Origin: an uncultured Planctomycetia bacterium
GTDB taxonomy: Bacteria > Planctomycetota > UBA1135 > GCA-002686595
DNA length: 64,000 nucleotides
Assembly: GCA_938003765.1 (NCBI GenBank)
Contig: CALKYE010000087.1
Location: forward strand, 1-64,000
Direction: 5' to 3'
The position numbers and the translations under genes are program-made. The notes below the pieces were generated by a model that did no database searches, was not told where the DNA came from, and saw only the letters and a list, made by a program, of their open reading frames with translations. This document shows, in pieces, positions 62,386-64,000 of the stretch (position 1 is its first letter; each line of letters starts with the position of its first letter).

Positions 62386-63116
62386 CCGAATTCGGCCGCC
62401 AAGCTCTCTGACAACTTGGGAAGCGCCTCGGCGGCGCGACCGGGAACGAAGGTGTCGCGCGGGTCGAGGTTCTCGGGCGCGTCGAGGCTTTGCACGTACG
62501 TGCGCGCCCCGAGCTGGCGCGCAGCCTGGAGGAATCCCGCGGCGGGCCACACCTGGCCGCTGGTGCCGACGGCGACGAAGTGCGTGCACGCGCTCAGCGC
62601 AAGCTCGATCTCGTCCATGTGGTAGGGCATTTCGCCGAACCAGACGATGTCGGGACGGAGCGCATCGTGCCCGCAGGCGGCGCAGGGCACGAACTCGGTG
62701 GGGGAGACGTGCTCGAGGTCGTGGACGCGGCGGGTGCAGCGCTCGCAGCGCAGCCACGCGAGTTCGCCGTGCATGTGGATCGGCCGCGAGCCCGCGCGCT
62801 CGTGCAGGTCGTCCACGTTCTGGGTGACGAGCGTGAAGTCGCCTCCGGCCTGCTTCACGCGGCGCTCGAGTTCCGCGAGCGCAACGTGCGCGGGGTTGGG
62901 GGCCACGGTCGACAGTTGCGCCCGTCGCTGCTGGTAGAAGCGCCACACCATCGCGCGGTCGCGCCGCCACGCTTGCGGAGTGGCCACGTCCTCGGGGCGG
63001 TGGCCCTCCCAGAGCCCGCCGTGGTCGCGGAACGTGCGCACGCCCGAGTCCGCCGAGATTCCGGCGCCGGTGAGGAGCACGAGTCGCGGAAGCATGCGTT
63101 CAGTCGGCGAGGGCAT
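62379..63116 (-). CDS. NAD-dependent protein deacylase (Sir2 family, class III-like)
   Basis: 245 aa from the ATG at 63116 (63095 also possible). NAD-binding LLTGAGISADSGVRTFRD, conserved TQNVDDLHERAG, catalytic His in IHMHGEL, a zinc site formed by CERC and CAAC, then VWFGEMPY and VAVGTSGQVWPAAGF. The residues Tyr and Arg in WRFYQQRR match the class III signature that favours succinyl or malonyl groups, so desuccinylase activity is more likely than plain deacetylation. The end of the gene overlaps a 15-bp tandem duplication. Confidence 0.95.
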   Translation of the reverse strand: MPSPTERMLPRLVLLTGAGISADSGVRTFRDHGGLWEGHRPEDVATPQAWRRDRAMVWRFYQQRRAQLSTVAPNPAHVALAELERRVKQAGGDFTLVTQNVDDLHERAGSRPIHMHGELAWLRCERCTRRVHDLEHVSPTEFVPCAACGHDALRPDIVWFGEMPYHMDEIELALSACTHFVAVGTSGQVWPAAGFLQAARQLGARTYVQSLDAPENLDPRDTFVPGRAAEALPKLSESLAAEFGL

Positions 63117-63275
63117 GGTTGCGTGGTGAAGCGGGTCGAGCACCGCGACGAGTTCGCGATCGCGCGTATGCTAGGGCGCTGGAGCGCGGAGCAGCGCGAC
63201 GCGCGTCGAGGCGACGCGCTCCGCCTGTGGCGCACCGCCCCGCCACCGCGGCGTCGCAACCACGAGATCCTCACC
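63117..63275. promoter_or_regulatory. Divergent intergenic region
   Basis: 159 bp between the divergent starts of the sirtuin and the third radical SAM gene. Promoters are expected; none can be named with confidence. Confidence 0.3.
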
Positions 63276-64000
63276 ATGGCCCGAGTCGCGTTCGTCCTGA
63301 CCACCTGCCACGAGTTCGAAGGGGTCAAGGTCCTCTCCAGCCTGCTGCGCAAGCACGGGCACGTGTGCGACGCCTTCATCACCAGCGAGGAGAAGGACTT
63401 CTACCGCGCGGTGCTGGACTTCCAGCCCGACGTGATCGGGATCTACGCGACGACGGGGCAGCACGAGTGGCCCTACCCGTACATCCGCAAGTGGAAGAAG
63501 GAGCTCAAGCACCTCAAGGTCGTGATGGGGGGGCCGCACCCCAGCCATGACCTGGAACCGCTGTCGCACACCGACGTGGTCGACGCGACCACCAAGGGCG
63601 AGGCGGAGTACGCGATGCTCGAGCTGATCGAGGCCTGGGCCGCCAGCCGACCGATCGAGTTCATCCCGAACGTCGCCTTCCTGGGCTCCGACGGCACGCC
63701 GATCCAGAACCCGATCCGGCCGGTGATCCAGGACCTCGACACGCTGCCGTTCCCGGACGTCGACATCTTCTACAAGTACCCGTTCCTGCGCTCCAAGCGC
63801 GTGATGCAGGTCCACGCCAGCCGCGGCTGCCAGAACTCGTGCACGTACTGCTCGGTCGGCACGATGAAGAAGGACTGGGTCAGCGGGAAGAAGGGCGAGA
63901 AGTTCAACCGCACCAAGTCGGTCGACTACCTGTGCGAGGAGATGAACGACATCCTCGCGCGCTACCCCGGGTTCCGGATGGTGAACTTCGGCGATGCGGC
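63276..64000 (+). CDS. B12-binding-domain radical SAM protein, 3' part outside the window
   Basis: Open from ATG 63276 to the window end (241 codons, no stop). The N-terminus has a B12-domain layout (ARVAFVLTTCHEFEGVKVLS, FQPDVIGIYATTGQHEWPYP, LKVVMGGPHPSHDLEPLSHT, ATTKGEAEYAMLELIEAW). Then comes LPFPDVDIFYKYPFLRSKRV and the iron-sulfur motif GCQNSCTYCS. After that MNDILARYPGFRMVNFGDA begins the barrel. Similar in type to the two other radical SAM proteins here, but not a close copy. Product unknown because the substrate-binding part is cut off. Confidence 0.92.
   Translation, partial: MARVAFVLTTCHEFEGVKVLSSLLRKHGHVCDAFITSEEKDFYRAVLDFQPDVIGIYATTGQHEWPYPYIRKWKKELKHLKVVMGGPHPSHDLEPLSHTDVVDATTKGEAEYAMLELIEAWAASRPIEFIPNVAFLGSDGTPIQNPIRPVIQDLDTLPFPDVDIFYKYPFLRSKRVMQVHASRGCQNSCTYCSVGTMKKDWVSGKKGEKFNRTKSVDYLCEEMNDILARYPGFRMVNFGDA

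Noticed and set aside
1..64000. CRISPR arrays, rRNA or tRNA genes
   Set aside because: I looked for regular short repeats with spacers and for typical tRNA T-arm sequences and saw none. A covariance-model search would be decisive.

Overview
The window is very GC-rich (roughly 70 % by eye), gene-dense DNA from a Gram-negative-type bacterium, most likely a member of the Planctomycetota. Pointers are a Ser/Thr kinase fused to a formylglycine-enzyme-like domain, an ECF-type sigma factor fused to a membrane segment and a long carboxypeptidase-regulatory-like tail, a secreted tricorn-type protease, FG-GAP, delta-60 and Kelch-type secreted repeat proteins, and a cysteine-containing C-terminal module shared by five exported proteins that resembles tails I associate with planctomycete secreted proteins. 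The taxonomic call is inference; no rRNA, tRNA, CRISPR array or phage was seen.

Layout. 1-6.5 kb: end of a dispersed repeat, an FG-GAP exported protein (-), a membrane protein plus B12-binding radical SAM pair (+), and two anchored proteins (-). 6.7-13.9 kb: tricorn-like protease, kinase/FGE-like fusion, and a convergent PASTA-like membrane protein. 14.1-19.5 kb: a tightly packed set made of a GT39-type transferase, a flippase-like protein, an FAD oxidoreductase and a thioredoxin-like gene interrupted by an in-frame TGA that looks like a selenocysteine codon. 19.9-26.7 kb: small secreted protein, HEAT-repeat protein, two-component system, exported hypothetical. 27-29.4 kb: stress cluster (CBS pair, Hsp20, DUF883-like, holin-X-like and a further small membrane protein). 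29.8-34 kb: MacA/MacB-like efflux cluster with one ATPase and two permeases. 34.3-44.4 kb: Kelch-type exported protein, PadR regulator with a membrane partner, SLC13-type transporter, a 162-bp MITE-like repeat, renalase-like oxidoreductase, GNAT protein and subtilase. 44.5-56.2 kb: second GT39-type protein, the sigma-factor fusion, a small exported protein, two phosphoesterase-type enzymes and a delta-60 repeat protein. 56.5-64 kb: TPR protein, a decayed duplicate of a radical SAM gene, an exported intradiol-dioxygenase-like protein, the intact radical SAM gene, a lamin-tail protein, a sirtuin, and a third radical SAM gene running off the end.

How the genes fit together. The dominant theme is the cell envelope: at least five exported proteins carry the same C-terminal module on unrelated N-terminal architectures, suggesting a common sorting or attachment fate. 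Regulation is mostly membrane-linked (kinase fusion, tethered sigma factor, histidine kinase with a TPR-like sensor, PadR with a membrane partner). Strong hairpins separate several convergent or tandem gene pairs. The most striking single observations are the probable selenoprotein with a well-placed bacterial SECIS-like hairpin, the MITE-like repeat with 18-bp inverted ends that abuts or supplies stop codons, and the shared C-terminal module.
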